This document shows positions 7,211 to 17,271 of a stretch of DNA of 64,000 nt, piece by piece (positions within the stretch are counted from its first letter, which is position 1; every line of letters starts with the position of its first letter). The DNA comes from Mycolicibacter senuensis. Its GTDB lineage: Bacteria > Actinomycetota > Actinomycetes > Mycobacteriales > Mycobacteriaceae. Under the pieces are notes generated by a model that saw only the letters and a list, made by a program, of their open reading frames with translations, was not told where the DNA came from and ran no database searches. The stretch is from positions 33,331 through 97,330 of the forward strand of contig NZ_LQPS01000008.1 of assembly GCF_002101885.1 (NCBI RefSeq). Reading direction: 5' to 3'. The position numbers and the translations under genes are program-made.

Positions 7211-9949
7211 GTGAGCTCAGCCAAGACCGCCCCGACCGACGCTGCGCAAGAAACCCAGACCAAATCGACGCTGTTGCTGCTGGACGGAAACTCGCTGGCC
7301 TACCGGGCCTTCTACGCCCTGCCCGCGGAGAACTTCAAGACCCGCAGCGGCCTGACCACCAACGCGGTCTACGGATTCACCGCCATGCTGATCAACCTGC
7401 TGCGCGATGAGACGCCCACCCACGTCGCCGCGGCGTTCGACGTCTCCCGGCAGACGTTCCGCTCCGAGCGTTACCCGGAATACAAGGCCACCCGCTCGTC
7501 GACGCCCGACGAGTTCCGCGGCCAGATCGACATCACCAAGGAGGTGCTCAACGCGCTGGGGATCACCACCTTGTCCGAGCCCGGCTATGAGGCCGACGAC
7601 CTGATCGCCACCCTGGCCACCCAGGCCGACGGCGAGGGCTACCGGGTGCTGGTGGTCACCGGCGACCGCGACGCCCTGCAGCTGGTCAACGACAACGTGA
7701 CCGTGCTGTACCCCCGCAAGGGGGTCAGCGAGCTGACCCGGTTCACCCCCGACGCCGTGGTGGAGAAGTACGGCCTGACCCCGGCGCAGTACCCGGACTT
7801 CGCCGCGCTGCGCGGCGACCCCAGCGACAACCTGCCGGGTATCCCCGGTGTCGGGGAGAAGACCGCCACCAAATGGATCGTCGAGTACGGCTCCCTGGAG
7901 GGACTGGTCGACAAGGTCGACACCGTCAAGGGCAAGGTCGGAGATGCGTTGCGCGCCAACCTGTCCAGCGTGATCCTCAACCGGGAGCTCACCGACCTGG
8001 TGCGCAACGTGCCGCTGGCCCAGACGCCGGACACGTTGCGGCTGGTGCCGTGGAACCGCGAACAGATCCACCAACTCTTCGACGACCTCGAGTTCCGGGT
8101 GCTGCGCGACCGGCTGTTCGAGACGCTCGCCACCGCCGAGCCGGAGGTGGACGAGGGCTTCGAGGTGCGCGGCGGCGCGCTGGAGCCCGGAACCGTCGCC
8201 GCCTGGCTGGCCGAACACGCCGCCGACGGCCGCCGTGCCGGGCTGGCCGTCATCGGCACCCACCGCAGCTACGACAGCGACGCCACCGCCCTGGCGATCG
8301 CCGCCGCCGACGGCGAGGGCGGCTACATCGACACCGCTACGTGCACCGGCGCCGACGACGAGGCGTTGGCGGCCTGGCTGGCCGACGCGGCCAAACCCAA
8401 GGCGTTGCACGAGGCGAAGCTGGCCATGCACGATCTGGCCGGGCGCGGCTGGACGCTGGCCGGTGTCACCAGCGACACCGCGCTGGCCGCCTACCTGGTC
8501 CGGCCCGGCCAGCGCAGCTTCAGCCTCGACGACCTGTCGGTGCGTTACCTGCGCCGCGAGCTGCGCGCCGAATCCGATGAGCAGCAACAACTCTCGCTGC
8601 TCGACGACACCGACGGCGTCGACGACCAGGCGGTGCAGACCGCGATCCTGCGGGCCCGCGCGGTCACCGATCTGGCCGACGCGCTGGACACCGAGCTGGC
8701 CCGCATCGACTCGGGCGCCCTGCTCGACGACATCGAGTTGCCGCTGCAGCGGGTACTGGCCGAGATGGAGTCCGTCGGGATCGCCGTCGACCTTGAGCAC
8801 CTCGGGCAGTTGCAGAGCCGGTTCGGCGACCAGATCCGCGACGCCGCCGAAGCCGCCTACGCGGTGATCGGCAAGCAGATCAACCTCGGCTCGCCCAAAC
8901 AGCTGCAGGTGGTGCTCTTCGACGAGCTGGGCATGCCCAAGACCAAGAAGACCAAGACCGGCTACACCACCGACGCCGACGCGCTGCAGTCACTGTTCGA
9001 CAAGACCGGCCACCCGTTTCTGGAGCACCTGTTGGCGCACCGCGACGTCACCCGGCTCAAGGTCACCGTCGACGGGCTGCTCAAGGCGGTGGCCTCCGAC
9101 GGCCGGATTCACACCACGCTGAATCAGACCATCGCCGCCACCGGCCGGCTCTCCTCGACCGAACCCAATCTGCAGAACATTCCGATCCGCACCGAGGAAG
9201 GCCGACAGATCCGCGACGGGTTCGTCGTCGGCTCAAATGATGACGGGGCCTACACCGAGCTGATGACCGCGGACTACAGCCAGATCGAGATGCGGATCAT
9301 GGCGCACCTGTCGGCGGATGAGGGCCTGATCGAGGCGTTCAACACCGGTGAGGACCTGCACTCGTTCGTCGGGTCGCGGGCGTTCGGCGTGCCGATCGAC
9401 GAGGTGACCGCGGACATGCGGCGCCGGGTCAAGGCGATGTCCTACGGCCTGGCCTACGGCCTCAGCGCCTACGGATTGTCGCAGCAGCTCAAGATCTCCA
9501 CCGAAGAGGCCAAAGAGCAGATGGACGCCTACTTCGACCGGTTCGGCGGGGTGCGCGACTACCTGCATGACGTCGTGGAGCAGGCCCGCAAGGACGGCTA
9601 CACCTCGACGGTGCTGGGCCGGCGGCGTTACCTGCCGGAGCTGGACAGCAGCAACCGCCAGGTCCGCGAGTCCGCCGAGCGGGCCGCGCTCAACGCCCCG
9701 ATCCAGGGCAGCGCGGCCGACATCATCAAGGTGGCGATGATCAACGTCGATCGGGCGTTGAAGGACTCCGGGCTGCGGTCGCGGATGCTGCTGCAGGTGC
9801 ATGACGAGCTGTTGTTCGAGGTGGCCGAGGGTGAGCGCGGGGAGCTGGAGGCGCTGGTGCGCGCTCAAATGGGCGGCGCCTACCAGCTGAGCGTCCCGCT
9901 GGAGGTCGCGGTCGGCTACGGGCGCAGCTGGGACGCCGCCGCGCACTAG
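7211..9949 (+). CDS. polA: DNA polymerase I
   Basis: The protein has 912 residues from GTG 7211. It fills repair gaps and removes Okazaki primers. The N-terminal ~310 residues form the 5' nuclease (LLLLDGNSLAYRAFYALP..., then the helix-hairpin-helix GDPSDNLPGIPGVGEKTA). The central region corresponds to the 3'-5' exonuclease fold but lacks an obvious DEDD set, as known for mycobacterial PolA. The polymerase domain has motif A with Asp688 (ADYSQIEMRI), motif B (RRRVKAMSYGLAYGLSAYG) and motif C with Asp865 (QVHDELLFE). It is divergent from the KstR-type operon. Confidence 0.97.
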   Translation: MSSAKTAPTDAAQETQTKSTLLLLDGNSLAYRAFYALPAENFKTRSGLTTNAVYGFTAMLINLLRDETPTHVAAAFDVSRQTFRSERYPEYKATRSSTPDEFRGQIDITKEVLNALGITTLSEPGYEADDLIATLATQADGEGYRVLVVTGDRDALQLVNDNVTVLYPRKGVSELTRFTPDAVVEKYGLTPAQYPDFAALRGDPSDNLPGIPGVGEKTATKWIVEYGSLEGLVDKVDTVKGKVGDALRANLSSVILNRELTDLVRNVPLAQTPDTLRLVPWNREQIHQLFDDLEFRVLRDRLFETLATAEPEVDEGFEVRGGALEPGTVAAWLAEHAADGRRAGLAVIGTHRSYDSDATALAIAAADGEGGYIDTATCTGADDEALAAWLADAAKPKALHEAKLAMHDLAGRGWTLAGVTSDTALAAYLVRPGQRSFSLDDLSVRYLRRELRAESDEQQQLSLLDDTDGVDDQAVQTAILRARAVTDLADALDTELARIDSGALLDDIELPLQRVLAEMESVGIAVDLEHLGQLQSRFGDQIRDAAEAAYAVIGKQINLGSPKQLQVVLFDELGMPKTKKTKTGYTTDADALQSLFDKTGHPFLEHLLAHRDVTRLKVTVDGLLKAVASDGRIHTTLNQTIAATGRLSSTEPNLQNIPIRTEEGRQIRDGFVVGSNDDGAYTELMTADYSQIEMRIMAHLSADEGLIEAFNTGEDLHSFVGSRAFGVPIDEVTADMRRRVKAMSYGLAYGLSAYGLSQQLKISTEEAKEQMDAYFDRFGGVRDYLHDVVEQARKDGYTSTVLGRRRYLPELDSSNRQVRESAERAALNAPIQGSAADIIKVAMINVDRALKDSGLRSRMLLQVHDELLFEVAEGERGELEALVRAQMGGAYQLSVPLEVAVGYGRSWDAAAH

Positions 9950-9994
9950 CGGCTTGTCGCAACCGACGACGGCCGAGGTAGTCGTCGAGTGTGC

Positions 9995-10032
9995 GGTTTG
10001 GCATGCAAATTCGGCCCAACGCGTGCCAAAAC
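9995..10032. repeat. Imperfect inverted repeat between convergent polA and prsW-like genes
   Basis: Arms GGTTTGGCATGC (9995-10006) and GCGTGCCAAAAC (10021-10032) match at 10 of 12 positions around a 14-nt loop. The position between two converging genes suggests a bidirectional terminator or hairpin, although no long T-tract follows. Confidence 0.4.
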
Positions 10033-10057
10033 GCGCGCTCGGCAAGAAATCGCGGTC

Positions 10058-11194
10058 CTAACGCCGGACGAGCAGCGGCGAGCGGTAACCGGCCATCACC
10101 TGCAGCACCGGGGCCGCGGCCCGGGCCGCCGCCACGCCGTGGGCGTCCTCGTGCTGGAGGGCGAACACCTCGGGATCGCCGAAGCCGCGGTCGATGCGAT
10201 CCCGCACGAACGCCAACTCCACGACCTGGGCGGCGAACTTCTTGACGCTGCGGGCCGCGGGCTTGCCGCCGATCCGCCGCGCTTCGCGGATCGCGTGCTT
10301 GCGCGCCCGGATGGAGCCCAGCCAGGTCTCCTCGTTCGGGCTGATCAGCCCACCCATCACCATGGCGGGCAGCTTGGTGGCGACCAGGTGTTGTTCGTGC
10401 CGGCGGCTCACCGCGCCCAGCACCACCAACAGCAGGAACACCGGCACCATCCAGAACAGGTAGGTGGTCAGGAAGTACCGGGCGTCGCCCATCGACAGCG
10501 ACGCGTTCCACAGGGCGTGCATGCCGACCGCCCCCAGATAGCCGAGCAGGATCACGAAAGCCTTCGACCAGAACCCGCGGCGACGCAGCGCGAAGAACAC
10601 CCCGATACCGGTCATCGTGGTGAACAGCGGGTGGGCGAACGGCCCGACGACCAGTCGCGCGATGGCCACCGCGGCCATCTTGGCCGGCGACTCGGCGGGC
10701 GCGATGTAGACGATGTCCTCCATCCAGGCGAACCCCACCGCGGCGACGCCCGCGTAGACCATGCAGTCGGTCAGCGAGTTGAGCTCATGGCGGCGGCGGC
10801 CGGTCAGCATGATCAGCAGGAACAGTCCCTTGGCGGCCTCCTCGATGAACGGCGCCTGGATCGCGGCCATGTCGAAGCTCTTCGACACCAGCGGCCGCAC
10901 GGTGGCCAACGAGGATCCGAACGTTTCCAGCCCCACCGCCAGCACCACGGCGACCGACGCGCCCCACAGAAACGCCAGCTGCAGCAACCGGCGTGGTTCG
11001 GGCTCCCACCGGTCCAGCCACCGGTAGCACAGCAGCACCACCAGCATTGACATGCTGGCCAGCACCAGCGCGGTGAGCGTGCCGCCCGGGTTGGCCGCGG
11101 TGAAGAACAGCAGCAGCAACGCGGTGAGGACGCTGAGCAGGACGATGACGTAGAGCGGCGCTCCGACCTTGCGGCGGTTCCGCATCTGGGGCAT
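10058..11194 (-). CDS. PrsW-family intramembrane metalloprotease
   Basis: The protein has 378 residues with eight or more hydrophobic segments across about residues 12-270 and a charged C-terminal tail. The PrsW signature is visible: Glu118-Glu119 in PFIEEAAKG, a conserved GFAWMED segment, a PFAHPLFT segment and HALWN. PrsW members (CPBP/Abi superfamily) cleave membrane-bound substrates such as anti-sigma factors; the substrate here is unknown. The ATG at 11194 has a TAAGCT hexamer eight bases upstream, compatible with leaderless transcription. It is divergent from rpsA. Confidence 0.85.
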   Translation of the reverse strand: MPQMRNRRKVGAPLYVIVLLSVLTALLLLFFTAANPGGTLTALVLASMSMLVVLLCYRWLDRWEPEPRRLLQLAFLWGASVAVVLAVGLETFGSSLATVRPLVSKSFDMAAIQAPFIEEAAKGLFLLIMLTGRRRHELNSLTDCMVYAGVAAVGFAWMEDIVYIAPAESPAKMAAVAIARLVVGPFAHPLFTTMTGIGVFFALRRRGFWSKAFVILLGYLGAVGMHALWNASLSMGDARYFLTTYLFWMVPVFLLLVVLGAVSRRHEQHLVATKLPAMVMGGLISPNEETWLGSIRARKHAIREARRIGGKPAARSVKKFAAQVVELAFVRDRIDRGFGDPEVFALQHEDAHGVAAARAAAPVLQVMAGYRSPLLVRR

Positions 11195-11226
11195 AGCGAC
11201 GCAGCTTAGATGTTATGACCACCGGT

Positions 11227-11256
11227 TTGTCCAGCGTGCAAGGCGTCGAGTAGCCT
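11227..11256 (+). promoter_or_regulatory. Possible rpsA promoter
   Basis: TTGTCC (11227-11232) and TAGCCT (11251-11256) are separated by 18 bp upstream of rpsA. A GTCGAG-TAGC-CTCGAC hairpin (11245-11260) overlaps the -10. A leader of about 100 nt would follow. This rests on motifs only. Confidence 0.35.
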
Positions 11257-11365
11257 CGACAGGTAGTCCTCGACCAGTTCTAGCAGGGTCGTGGCCCACC
11301 GCATGCCCCGCGTGCGTGATATCACCTGTCCCTACGACCACAACTTGTCCGGAGCAACCCAACAC

Positions 11366-12805
11366 ATGCCAAGTCCCACCGTCACCTCGCCGCAAGTAGC
11401 CGTCAACGACATCGGCTCGGCCGAGGATTTTCTCGCCGCCATCGACAAAACGATCAAGTACTTCAACGATGGCGACATCGTGGAAGGGACGATCGTCAAG
11501 GTTGACCGGGACGAGGTCCTGCTCGACATCGGCTACAAGACCGAAGGCGTCATTCCCAGCCGCGAACTGTCCATCAAGCACGACGTCGACCCCCACGAGG
11601 TGGTGTCCGTCGGTGACGAGGTCGAGGCCCTGGTCCTGACCAAGGAGGACAAAGAGGGTCGGCTGATCCTGTCCAAGAAGCGCGCCCAGTACGAGCGCGC
11701 CTGGGGCACGATCGAAGAGCTCAAGGAGAAGGACGAGGCCGTCAAGGGCACCGTCATCGAGGTCGTCAAGGGCGGCCTGATCCTCGACATCGGGCTGCGC
11801 GGCTTCCTGCCCGCCTCGCTGGTGGAGATGCGCCGGGTCCGTGACCTGCAGCCCTACATCGGTCGCGAGATCGAGGCCAAGATCATCGAGCTGGACAAGA
11901 ACCGCAACAACGTGGTGCTGAGCCGCCGCGCCTGGCTGGAGCAGACCCAGTCCGAGGTGCGCAGCGAGTTCCTCAACCAGCTGCAGAAGGGCGCCGTCCG
12001 CAAGGGCGTGGTGTCCTCGATCGTCAACTTCGGCGCGTTCGTCGACCTGGGCGGGGTGGACGGCCTGGTGCACGTCTCCGAGCTGTCCTGGAAGCACATC
12101 GACCACCCGTCCGAGGTGGTTCAGGTGGGCGACGAGGTCACCGTCGAGGTGCTCGACGTCGACATGGACCGCGAGCGGGTTTCGTTGTCGCTCAAGGCCA
12201 CCCAGGAAGACCCGTGGCGGCACTTCGCCCGCACCCACGCCATCGGCCAGATCGTGCCGGGCAAGGTCACCAAGCTGGTGCCGTTCGGCGCGTTCGTCCG
12301 TGTCGAGGAGGGCATCGAGGGTCTGGTGCACATCTCCGAGCTGGCTGAGCAGCACGTCGAGGTGCCCGACCAGGTGGTCGCGGTCGGCGACGACGCCATG
12401 GTCAAGGTCATCGACATCGATCTGGACCGCCGCCGGATCTCGCTGAGCCTCAAGCAGGCCAATGAGGACTACACCGAGGAGTTCGACCCCTCGAAGTACG
12501 GCATGGCCGACAGCTACGACGAGCAGGGCAACTACATCTTCCCCGAGGGCTTCGACGCCGAGACCAACGAATGGATCGAGGGTTTCGACAAGCAGCGCTC
12601 CGAGTGGGAGGCCCGCTACGCCGAGGCCGAGCGCCGGCACAAGATGCACACCGCGCAGATCGAGAAGTTCGCTGCCGCCGAGCACGCCGAGTCTCGTTCG
12701 GGTGCCAACGGGTCGCACCGCGACGAGGCGCCTGCCGGCGGTTCGCTGGCCAGCGACGAGCAGCTCGCCGCGCTGCGGGAGAAGCTCGCCGGTAACAGCG
12801 CCTAG
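11366..12805 (+). CDS. rpsA: 30S ribosomal protein S1
   Basis: The protein has 479 residues from ATG 11366, preceded by GGAG (11351-11354). S1 helps mRNAs dock on the 30S subunit. Four S1/OB repeats are visible at roughly residues 34-105, 121-187, 208-276 and 293-362, recognisable by GxV(x)nFGAFVDLGGVDGLVHVSEL-type cores. A charged C-terminal tail after residue ~380 (EEFDPSKYGMADSYDEQGNY...) is the mycobacterial-type extension. coaE starts 15 bp downstream, so the two genes may be co-transcribed. Confidence 0.97.
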   Translation: MPSPTVTSPQVAVNDIGSAEDFLAAIDKTIKYFNDGDIVEGTIVKVDRDEVLLDIGYKTEGVIPSRELSIKHDVDPHEVVSVGDEVEALVLTKEDKEGRLILSKKRAQYERAWGTIEELKEKDEAVKGTVIEVVKGGLILDIGLRGFLPASLVEMRRVRDLQPYIGREIEAKIIELDKNRNNVVLSRRAWLEQTQSEVRSEFLNQLQKGAVRKGVVSSIVNFGAFVDLGGVDGLVHVSELSWKHIDHPSEVVQVGDEVTVEVLDVDMDRERVSLSLKATQEDPWRHFARTHAIGQIVPGKVTKLVPFGAFVRVEEGIEGLVHISELAEQHVEVPDQVVAVGDDAMVKVIDIDLDRRRISLSLKQANEDYTEEFDPSKYGMADSYDEQGNYIFPEGFDAETNEWIEGFDKQRSEWEARYAEAERRHKMHTAQIEKFAAAEHAESRSGANGSHRDEAPAGGSLASDEQLAALREKLAGNSA

Positions 12806-12820
12806 TCACGCGCAACGCAG

Positions 12821-13939
12821 ATGCTGCGCATCGGGCTGACCGGCGGTATCGGCGCCGGGAAGTCGACGGTGTCGGCGACCTTCAGCCGCTTCGGCGCCGT
12901 CGTCGTCGACGGCGACGTCATCGCCCGTGAAGTGGTCGAACCCGGCACCGAAGGCCTGGCCGCACTGGTCGAGGCCTTCGGGCCGGGGATTCTGCTGCCC
13001 GACGGGGCGCTGGACCGTCCGGCGCTGGCCGCGATCGCCTTCAGCGACGACGACAAGCGGGCGACCCTCAACGGCATCGTGCACCCGCTGGTGGCGCGGC
13101 GCCGCAGTGAGTTGATCGCGGCGGCCGGTGCTGACGCGATCATCGTCGAGGACATCCCGCTGCTGGTCGAATCGCAGATGGCGCCGATGTTCCCGCTGGT
13201 GATCGTGGTGCACGCGGACGTCGAGACCCGAGTAACCCGACTCCGCACCCACCGCGGCATGCCCGAAGAAGACGCGCGCGCCCGCATCGCCGCCCAGGCC
13301 ACCGAACCGCAGCGCCGCGCGGTCGCCGACGTCTGGCTGGACAACTCCGGGGACCCCGACGAGCTGGCGGCACAGGCGCTGCAGTTGTGGCAGCAGCGTA
13401 TCGAGCCGTTCGCCCACAACCTGGCCGCCCGCCGCACCGTGCCGTCGCCGACGCAGCCGGTGCCGGCCGACCCGACCTGGCCGGATCAGGCGCAGCGCGT
13501 TCTGGCCCGGCTGCAGACCAGCTGCGGGCACCGGGCACTGCGCATCGATCACGTCGGCGATACCGCGGTGGCCGGGCGCGACGCCCGAGACGTCATCGAG
13601 GTGCAGGTGACGGTGGAATCCCTGGCGGTGGCCGACGAGCTCGCCGAGCCGCTGCTGGCGGCCGGCTATCCCCGGGTCGAGGGGGTCACCGCCGACACCG
13701 CGCCCACCGGCGATGATCCGGCGTTGTGGGAGAAGCGGTTTCACGCGTCGGCTGACCCGGGACGGCCCACCCACATTCAGTTGCGCGTCGAGGGCCGGCC
13801 CAATCAGCGGTTCGCCCTGCTGGTCCCGGCTTGGCTGGCGGCCAACCCGGGCGAGCGCCTCGCCGCCTCCGACGAACTCGACGAAGACGCCTACCGGCGG
13901 GCGCTGGCGTGGGCCGACGACACCGGCTGGGGTCCTTAA
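12821..13939 (+). CDS. coaE: Dephospho-CoA kinase fused to a GrpB/UPF0157 domain
   Basis: The protein has 372 residues. Residues 1 to about 200 form dephospho-CoA kinase, the last step of CoA synthesis, with the P-loop GLTGGIGAGKS at 5-15. The remaining ~165 residues form a GrpB (UPF0157) nucleotidyltransferase-like domain (...VGDTAVAGRDARDVIEVQV...). The same fusion occurs in other mycobacteria; the GrpB part has been proposed to help folding of the kinase. It starts 15 bp after rpsA on the same strand. Confidence 0.93.
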   Translation: MLRIGLTGGIGAGKSTVSATFSRFGAVVVDGDVIAREVVEPGTEGLAALVEAFGPGILLPDGALDRPALAAIAFSDDDKRATLNGIVHPLVARRRSELIAAAGADAIIVEDIPLLVESQMAPMFPLVIVVHADVETRVTRLRTHRGMPEEDARARIAAQATEPQRRAVADVWLDNSGDPDELAAQALQLWQQRIEPFAHNLAARRTVPSPTQPVPADPTWPDQAQRVLARLQTSCGHRALRIDHVGDTAVAGRDARDVIEVQVTVESLAVADELAEPLLAAGYPRVEGVTADTAPTGDDPALWEKRFHASADPGRPTHIQLRVEGRPNQRFALLVPAWLAANPGERLAASDELDEDAYRRALAWADDTGWGP

Positions 13940-13945
13940 GGCCGG

Positions 13946-14368
13946 TCAGGCCATGCTGCTGATCAGCGCGCCGCACAGCATCGCGCCGTTGCGCGGGTCG
14001 CTGCTGTCTTTCCAGGTGGTGACGAAGCGGTCGCTCTTCACCGCAACGAGGTCATCCACGTGGATCTCGCAGTGCACGTTCGCCGACGACGGCCAGCGCA
14101 GCCGGATGACCATGCCCGCCTTGCTCGGGTCGGAGAGCACCGCGTTGGCCTCGAACGGCGCCCCGAAGCCGTCGATGTCGCCGCTGGCGGTCTGGGTGTC
14201 GTTGAGCATGAAGGTGACCACGCTGCCGGTGGTCCATGCGTCGACCCGCGCGATATAGGTGACGTTGTGCAGCTCGTCGGCTGCGGCCGTCGCCGGGATC
14301 AGCTGACCGCACCCGAGCAGGGCCGCGGTCGTCGCGGTGGCGACACCGATTCGCAGGTTGGCGTTCAT
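13946..14368 (-). CDS. Secreted protein or lipoprotein of unknown function
   Basis: The protein has 140 residues. The N-terminus is a Sec signal (MNANLRIGVATATTAALLGC...) with either signal-peptidase cleavage after TAAA (about residue 30) or lipid attachment at Cys20 in the weak lipobox LLGC. The ~110-residue mature part is beta-rich in appearance (HNVTYIARVDAWTTGSVVTF...) and has two later Cys residues, in NVHCEI and AMLCGA, that could form a disulfide. I do not recognise the family. It converges on coaE, separated by six bases. Confidence 0.75.
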   Translation of the reverse strand: MNANLRIGVATATTAALLGCGQLIPATAAADELHNVTYIARVDAWTTGSVVTFMLNDTQTASGDIDGFGAPFEANAVLSDPSKAGMVIRLRWPSSANVHCEIHVDDLVAVKSDRFVTTWKDSSDPRNGAMLCGALISSMA

Positions 14369-14375
14369 CTTTTCG

Positions 14376-14381
14376 AGATTA
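14376..14381 (-). promoter_or_regulatory. -10 hexamer TAATCT for leaderless mRNA
   Basis: Read on the reverse strand, TAATCT ends seven bases before the ATG at 14368 of the secreted protein gene. It lacks an upstream Shine-Dalgarno, which fits leaderless transcription. Confidence 0.45.
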
Positions 14382-14408
14382 CCTAAACAACGGCCGGCGC
14401 TGCGGTGG

Positions 14409-14951
14409 TTACCGGTGCGTCCCCGCCGGCGGCCCGGCCAGGCCGTCGTTGACCGGCCAGGACACCGGCATGCCCAGGCCGGTCAGCCAGCGCTGCAGGT
14501 CGTAGCCGTTGCCGGCCAGGCCGTCGACGGCGGCGACCGCGCGCATCACCGCCCGCTCGGCGTCGTCCTGGGTGAGCAGACCCTCCCGCACGGCGACCAT
14601 CAACTCGTCGACGTCGGTGAGTTCGACGTCGCGGCCGGTGCGCAGCACCAGGTCCAGGTAGTGGTCCCGGGAGCGCCACTGCGCAGGTCCCCGGGTGTAG
14701 TCGCCGACGTCGAGGTAGAAGTCCTGGTCGCGTTCGTGGCCCGGGTTGAAGTGGAAGATGGTCGCACGCAGCCCCAGCTCGGGCAGCAGCCATGACTCCA
14801 GGTAGCGGAACTGGGCGCGTCCCGGGGTGGGCCGGGCCAGATAGAGACCCCACGGTTGCACGGTGTAGACGTCGACGGCGCGCACCACCCCTTTCGGGTC
14901 GGTGTTGGTCTTCGCGACCAGGTCAAAGGTCTCGTGCTTGGGCGGATGCAC
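14409..14951 (-). CDS. DUF402 family protein (Rv1632c type)
   Basis: The protein has about 180 residues from GTG 14951 (upstream GGGAGAGG at a workable distance). The central segment ([11 protein letters not shown]..., [36 protein letters not shown]) fits the DUF402 beta-barrel with acidic clusters; members related to FomD hydrolyse nucleoside diphosphates or nucleotide-linked phosphonates, but activity here is untested. It is divergent from uvrB with only 81 bp between starts. Confidence 0.75.
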   Translation of the reverse strand: MHPPKHETFDLVAKTNTDPKGVVRAVDVYTVQPWGLYLARPTPGRAQFRYLESWLLPELGLRATIFHFNPGHERDQDFYLDVGDYTRGPAQWRSRDHYLDLVLRTGRDVELTDVDELMVAVREGLLTQDDAERAVMRAVAAVDGLAGNGYDLQRWLTGLGMPVSWPVNDGLAGPPAGTHR

Positions 14952-15020
14952 CGTGTTGGCCTCTCCCGGGCCGCCACTGGGCGGCCGCGTCGTCGACGGA
15001 CGTCTGTCAGACACCCGGCC

Positions 15021-15026
15021 TACTCT
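15021..15026 (+). promoter_or_regulatory. -10 hexamer TACTCT for leaderless uvrB mRNA
   Basis: TACTCT ends six bases before the uvrB GTG at 15033, and no Shine-Dalgarno sequence is present. No clear SOS box was seen beside it. Confidence 0.55.
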
Positions 15027-15032
15027 GGGTTC

Positions 15033-17213
15033 GTGGCTTTCGCAACCGAACACCCCGTCGTCGCGCATTCGGAGTACCGGCCTGCCGCGGACGCCGTCGA
15101 AGGCATCGTGCGGGCCGGCGGCCGTTTCGAAGTGGTCAGCGACTACCAGCCCGCCGGCGACCAACCTACCGCCATCGCCGAGCTGGACCGGCGCATCAAC
15201 GCGGGGGAGAAGGACGTGGTGCTGCTCGGCGCCACCGGCACTGGCAAGTCGGCGACCGCGGCCTGGCTGATCGAACGGTTGCAGCGGCCCACCCTGGTGA
15301 TGGCGCCGAACAAGACGCTGGCCGCGCAGCTCGCCAATGAGCTCCGAGAGATGTTGCCGCACAACGCCGTCGAGTACTTCGTCTCCTACTACGACTACTA
15401 CCAGCCCGAGGCTTACATCGCCCAGACCGACACCTACATCGAGAAGGACAGCTCCATCAACGACGACGTGGAGCGGCTGCGCCATTCGGCGACCTCGAGC
15501 CTGCTGTCCCGGCGCGACGTGGTGGTGGTGGCGTCGGTGTCCTGCATCTACGGCCTGGGCACCCCGCAGTCCTACCTGGACCGCTCCGTCGAGCTGCAGG
15601 TCGGCTCCGAGGTGCCGCGGGATGGACTGCTGAGGTTGTTGGTTGATGTCCAGTACACCCGCAACGACATGGCGTTCACCCGCGGCTCGTTCCGGGTGCG
15701 CGGCGACACCGTCGAGATCATCCCCTCCTATGAGGAGCTGGCTGTCCGCATCGAGTACTTCGGCGACGAGATCGAGGCACTGTATTACCTGCATCCGCTC
15801 ACCGGGGACGTGGTCCGCAAGGTCGACTCGCTGCGGATCTTTCCGGCCACCCACTATGTGGCCGGCCCGGAGCGGATGACCCAGGCGATCTCCACCATCG
15901 AGGAGGAACTGGCCGTCCGGCTCGACGAGCTGGAGCGCCACGGCAAGCTGCTGGAGGCCCAGCGGCTGCGGATGCGCACCAACTACGACATCGAGATGAT
16001 GCGCCAGGTCGGGTTCTGCTCGGGCATCGAGAACTATTCCCGGCACATCGACGGTCGCGGCGCCGGCTCCCCGCCGGCCACCCTGCTGGATTACTTCCCG
16101 GAGGACTTCCTGCTGATCATCGACGAGTCGCACGTCACCGTGCCGCAGATCGGCGGCATGTACGAGGGGGACATGTCGCGGAAGCGAAACTTGGTGGAGT
16201 TCGGGTTCCGGCTGCCGTCGGCCTGCGACAACCGGCCGCTGACCTGGGAGGAGTTCGCCGACCGGATCGGGCAGACGGTCTACATGTCGGCCACCCCGGG
16301 CCCTTATGAGCTCAGCCAGGCCGCCGGCGAGTTCGTCGAGCAGGTGATCCGCCCGACCGGCCTGGTCGACCCGAAGGTGGTGGTGAAGCCGACCAAGGGC
16401 CAGATCGACGACCTGATCGGCGAGATCCGGCAGCGCGCCGAGGCCGACGAGCGGGTGCTGGTGACCACGCTGACCAAGAAGATGGCCGAAGACCTCACCG
16501 ACTACCTGCTGGAGATGGGGATCCGGGTGCGCTACCTGCACTCCGAGGTCGACACGCTGCGGCGGGTGGAGCTGCTGCGACAGTTGCGGCTCGGCGACTA
16601 CGACGTCCTGATCGGGATCAACCTGCTGCGGGAGGGCCTGGACCTGCCGGAGGTGTCGCTGGTGTCGATCCTCGACGCCGACAAGGAAGGCTTCCTGCGT
16701 TCCACCCGCAGCCTGATCCAGACCATCGGCCGCGCAGCCCGCAACGTCTCCGGCGAAGTGCACATGTACGCCGACAAGATCACCGACTCGATGCGCGAGG
16801 CCATCGACGAGACCGAACGGCGCCGCGCCAAGCAGGTCGCCTACAACGAGGCGAACGGTATCGACCCGCAACCGCTGCGCAAGAAGATCGCCGACATTCT
16901 CGATCAGGTGTACCGGGAAGCGGAAGACACCGAGGCCAGAAAGGACATCGCGGTCGCCGGGTCGGGCCGTAACGCCTCGCGGGGCCGGCGGGCACAGGGA
17001 GAACCGGGCCGCGCGGTGAGTGCCGGGGTGTTCGAGGGCCGCGATACGGCGAGCATGCCGCGCGCCGAACTGGCCGACCTGATCAAGGACCTCACCGATC
17101 AGATGATGAACGCCGCCCGTGACCTGCAATTCGAGCTGGCCGCGCGGATCCGCGACGAGATCGCCGACCTCAAGAAGGAATTGCGGGGGATGGACGCGGC
17201 CGGGATCAAGTGA
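15033..17213 (+). CDS. uvrB: Excinuclease ABC subunit B
   Basis: The protein has 726 residues from GTG 15033. UvrB is the helicase-like damage-verification subunit of nucleotide excision repair. Walker A is GATGTGKS at residues 66-73. The beta-hairpin that inserts between strands is [11 protein letters not shown]. Walker B is the DESH box (LLIIDESHV). The C-terminal UVR domain ([37 protein letters not shown], read in parts) binds UvrC. uvrA is also in the window (25011-27920). Confidence 0.97.
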   Translation: MAFATEHPVVAHSEYRPAADAVEGIVRAGGRFEVVSDYQPAGDQPTAIAELDRRINAGEKDVVLLGATGTGKSATAAWLIERLQRPTLVMAPNKTLAAQLANELREMLPHNAVEYFVSYYDYYQPEAYIAQTDTYIEKDSSINDDVERLRHSATSSLLSRRDVVVVASVSCIYGLGTPQSYLDRSVELQVGSEVPRDGLLRLLVDVQYTRNDMAFTRGSFRVRGDTVEIIPSYEELAVRIEYFGDEIEALYYLHPLTGDVVRKVDSLRIFPATHYVAGPERMTQAISTIEEELAVRLDELERHGKLLEAQRLRMRTNYDIEMMRQVGFCSGIENYSRHIDGRGAGSPPATLLDYFPEDFLLIIDESHVTVPQIGGMYEGDMSRKRNLVEFGFRLPSACDNRPLTWEEFADRIGQTVYMSATPGPYELSQAAGEFVEQVIRPTGLVDPKVVVKPTKGQIDDLIGEIRQRAEADERVLVTTLTKKMAEDLTDYLLEMGIRVRYLHSEVDTLRRVELLRQLRLGDYDVLIGINLLREGLDLPEVSLVSILDADKEGFLRSTRSLIQTIGRAARNVSGEVHMYADKITDSMREAIDETERRRAKQVAYNEANGIDPQPLRKKIADILDQVYREAEDTEARKDIAVAGSGRNASRGRRAQGEPGRAVSAGVFEGRDTASMPRAELADLIKDLTDQMMNAARDLQFELAARIRDEIADLKKELRGMDAAGIK

Positions 17214-17271
17214 CGCGCCAGCTTGGGGACCGTTTTCGCGTGTCACGGGGATCCGTGATTGACTGCAAGCG

